From Amyelois transitella (Eukaryota > Arthropoda > Insecta > Lepidoptera > Pyralidae): DNA of 64,000 nt. The stretch is taken from assembly GCF_032362555.1 (NCBI RefSeq), contig NC_083510.1:9637501-9701500 (forward strand), in the 5' to 3' direction. Position 1 is the stretch's first letter. Each line of letters begins with the position of its first letter. The notes below the pieces were generated by a model, which was given only the letters and a program-made list of their open reading frames with translations, did not search any database and was not told the origin of the DNA. Shown piece by piece: positions 62,101 through 64,000 of the stretch. The position numbers were made by a program, and so were the translations under genes.

Positions 62101-64000
62101 AACATTTTCTTCAATTTTGTCCACTTTCTCTGGCTTCTCCTCATCCGAAAGAACTTCGTCAGTTCTCAAAACAGGGTCACTGTGCTCAACAATAGCCTTA
62201 GATTCCTCAACCACTGGTTCTATTGCCACAGTTTCTTCTTTTATCGGTTTATCAGCTTCTTCCTCTTTTACAACCTTTCTCTCTTCAACTGTTTCTGTTT
62301 TTACAAATTCTGGCTCATCTATCTCAGGCTTTAACTCTTCTTTAGAGAGCAAATCTATCTCAGATTTAATTTCTGGTAAGAGTATTCTGTCATAATTGTA
62401 AGGTATGGTTTTTTTGATAGGAGACATTGGAGAGAACTCCTGTTTGATGGGTGATTTCTTCTCAGCTTTGATAGGCAGACTCGAAGGATATTCTTTGACA
62501 GGAGTAAGTGGCGGCTCGGGAGGTGGAGACATTGGAGAGGAACTACTGAAACATCTATTTCTACTTCTCTTCTCCCTTGGAGGATAATCCACACTCTTCC
62601 TAGACATTTTGGTGTCATAATTCAATCCATTCACTTTACAATGCTTTGGATTTCCACAAGCACAAGGCTGCTTGCTACCATCAGAGTCATGACCAACAGT
62701 TATTTCAGTGTCAGATTGAATTACTCCAATTGTCACTAAATAAACATGTAGAGTGCCTTTAACGATACAGTGTTGCAGTTCAGCATTAGGTTTACATGAT
62801 CTCCGTACGAACCTAGCTTCGTTACCATATGTTCTTGTGTCGATACAGATTTGCGTGTTGTCTTTCGGTAATCTATAGAAAAATACGAAAGGACCCGGCT
62901 TCTGACTGCCGGCCCGCGCAGAGTTCTGTAACTGCGGTCTATGCTGATTAGACAACATATACTTGCCCCTTAGTTCTATGATAGGTGTGTTTTCTTTCAA
63001 TTCTTTTATTGCAATCAAAATTTTGCCACCAGCGTGAGGCACTGTTGTACATAAATGCGCAGTAATAGCTGACGCCATATTCGGTGAATTACCAAGTTTA
63101 CTGCTGTATTTCATAATCTTAGCTCGCAGCTCTGGACTGTAATGATTTGTCACAGCTAGTTCATAAGATTCTTGCCAGTGTGACTGATTAGATACATTCA
63201 TGTTGTATTTGCTTCTATTCATCATAATTTCTTTCTTTCGTTTTACTCTCTTTTCTGTTAACTTTCTCTTAGGTCCTTTCCGCACAACTTCCGTTTTCTT
63301 AGGTCGCTTAGGACCTCTTTTAGGAGGCAAAGGTTGCAGCGGGGGTTGCGTCAGAGGCGGGAGCACCGGCACGGAGCTTGAATTGTAAGTGGTCACGAAG
63401 GAACCACTTGTATTGGTGTATGTGGTAACAGTCAACAAACGTTTTCTTTTTTGTCCTGGCGGCCGGCCGGTTTCAGAAGAATCTGAGTCTGACGCCGCCC
63501 CCAAGGCATTCAGTTCCTCCCGCTTTCGCATTTGAATCGCTCTGGCGTGGCGCCTATCAATAGGCCGCGGTAAGCAGAGTTCGCACATGTAAGTATCTGG
63601 TATGTTGTTCCTATCAATGCCCATGCAGTCGACATGTTGCCATTCCCCACATCGATCGCAGCATATCATATAGCCGTCGTCATGAGTGTAATCGCAAATG
63701 CATCTAGTTTTGCCTTCTTCTTCACCTTCGGGCGCAGTCTCTGTGTCGCTGCCGCCTCTGTTAGCCTGTGCACGGTCTCCGTCTAAGGACGATATTACCG
63801 AAGCCGCATCATCATCTGGCGGTGGTATTGGCAAGGGTTGTGGTTTGTAAGTTAAAGCTGCCATCGGAATGGAAGTGATAGGAATCGGGGGGCCGACCAC
63901 ACTGCTGGTTGGTACAGTAATTGGTAGGTCATATGATGCTGTGGACATAATAACTGGAGAACTCCTTTTCAATGGGCTAACTGGTGTAGCTGGAGTAGGC
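53114..64000 (-). CDS. upSET: upSET/KMT2E-SETD5 family PHD-SET chromatin protein (5' end outside window)
   Basis: Exons (minus): 61882-64000 (continues past the edge), 61612-61790, 61265-61487, 60455-60899, 60282-60370, 58823-60193, 56335-56578, 53114-53280. Phases close; about 1,611 codons lie in the window. PHD finger at about 63565-63730: R-C-I-C-D-Y-T-H, C-C-D-R-C-G-E-W-Q-H-V-D-C. SET domain at about 62660-63110, where the usual N-H-S-C is R-R-S-C-K-P-N-A and the active-site Tyr segment reads E-I-T-V-G-H-D, as in the catalytically weak or inactive KMT2E/SETD5/upSET group. A C-A-C-G...H-C cluster follows. Then T-R-E-E-R-K-M-E-A-I, basic blocks, I-P-L-P repeats (59280-59460) and I-S-E-Y-R-K-R. 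Fly upSET works with the Sin3/Rpd3 deacetylase complex to restrict open chromatin; that role is inferred here. The 84-nt intron at 60371-60454 is in frame and can be read through. Confidence 0.9.
53855..53905. repeat. SINE core fragment
   Basis: GTCCTCACAATGTTTTCCTT matches the core found at 25890 and 34318. It lies in the last intron of upSET. The rest of that 3-kb intron (53281-56334) is AT-rich with SINE copy 10 and no gene. Confidence 0.35.
55468..55650 (+). repeat. SINE copy 10
   Basis: GTCGTGTGGCACAAACATAA, CGTAAGACGACTAAGGGATA and GGCGATGGGTTACCAAACTG in family order; 3' end truncated. In the last upSET intron. Confidence 0.65.
57197..57324 (+). CDS. Orphan first exon, possibly of an insect multicopy SWIM/YqaJ-type gene
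   Basis: ATG at 57197 opens 42 codons plus 2 nt ending at a good donor (CCAT|GTAAGT). It reads M-E-S-G-Y-I-K-A-D, L-P-R-I-D-C-F-T-M-A-Y-F-F and F-C-S-A-E-F-R-N-V-K. The S-A-E-[IF]-R-N-V-K ending recalls, from memory only, the N-terminus of multicopy moth proteins with a SWIM zinc finger and a YqaJ-like exonuclease. No following exon was found nearby. It is either a truncated insertion or a gene whose later exons I could not recognise. Confidence 0.35.
57548..57739 (-). pseudogene. THAP zinc-finger first exon with a Cys codon replaced by TGA
   Basis: ATG at 57739 gives M-N-S-K-F-Y-K-Y-C-A-V-P-Q, then TGA at 57698-57700. The same frame continues K-S-T-T-I-K-T-T-E-K-L-F-I-H-V-P, K-K-W-L-Q-L-A-R-R-D-P and M-Y-F-C-E-D-H-F-D to a clean donor (GAT|GTAAGT). 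This is a THAP domain: C-x4-[stop]-x44-C-x2-H, so the TGA occupies the second zinc-ligand cysteine, one base from TGT or TGC. The rest is free of lesions. THAP domains bind DNA and often come from P-element-like transposases. On the upSET strand, inside its intron. Could be a new pseudogene, an allele or a base-call error. Confidence 0.6.
59280..59460 (-). other. I-P-L-P repeat segment in upSET
   Basis: Within the 58823-60193 exon the protein repeats the block E-[NSA]-I-P-L-P five times, with one I-P-P-P variant, spaced 5 to 16 residues apart. A low-complexity, proline-rich, probably disordered segment. Tandem codon similarity (ATACCACTCCC-like) suggests slippage expansion. Confidence 0.6.

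Noticed and set aside
61925-62395. 156-codon plus-strand ORF, Ser-rich
   Set aside because: Antisense of the Glu/Lys-rich upSET segment; Ser-rich translation is the expected mirror of acidic codons.
1-64000. CRISPR arrays, operons, phage or plasmid features
   Set aside because: No regular direct-repeat/spacer pattern and all real genes are spliced insect genes.

Overview
This is a nuclear genomic window from an insect, almost certainly a moth (Lepidoptera). It is AT-rich and intron-bearing, with GT-AG introns. It carries a dispersed moth-type SINE ending in (ACAT)n, other short retroelement pieces, and insect genes recognisable from their translated exons: clockwork orange, Arl8, upSET, MADF and THAP families, and cGAS-like receptors. 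Exons below were assembled by eye from reading frame, splice sites and intron phase. All phases close except where stated.

Layout. (1) 1.8-12.9 kb holds a head-to-head pair of paralogous cGAS-like/Mab-21 nucleotidyltransferases. cGLR-A is on the minus strand (1827-4736, 503 aa) with an N-terminal transmembrane anchor. cGLR-B is on the plus strand (8770-12914, 489 aa) with a C-terminal coiled coil. Both keep the GS motif and the acidic catalytic residues. (2) 12.9-17.8 kb is intergenic, with SINE copies and two inverted-repeat elements. (3) 17.8-22.8 kb is Arl8 (minus, 5 exons, 187 aa). (4) 22.8-27.8 kb is intergenic, with a 28-bp perfect hairpin, a frame-broken spliced ORF and a tRNA-derived SINE. 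(5) 27.8-46.1 kb is clockwork orange (cwo; plus, 9 exons, 450 aa), a bHLH-Orange circadian repressor. Its 13.5-kb first intron is rich in CACGTG E-boxes and hosts an antisense MADF gene (37497-39057). (6) 46.1-53.1 kb is mostly non-coding and contains a jockey/CR1-like reverse transcriptase fragment next to a partial duplicate of the last upSET exon. (7) 53.1-64.0 kb is the 3' part of upSET (KMT2E/SETD5 family; minus, 8 exons, about 1,611 codons in the window, N-terminus outside). One of its introns holds a THAP first exon with a zinc-ligand Cys codon replaced by TGA, facing a second orphan first exon. A 15-bp inverted repeat containing TGACGTCA bounds that pair.

Functional themes are innate nucleotide sensing (the cGLR pair), lysosome positioning (Arl8), circadian transcription (cwo) and chromatin (upSET, MADF, THAP). 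I see no operon-like or microbial features. The best candidates for something undescribed are the membrane-anchored cGLR with its divergent soluble partner, and the dense E-box array in cwo intron 1.
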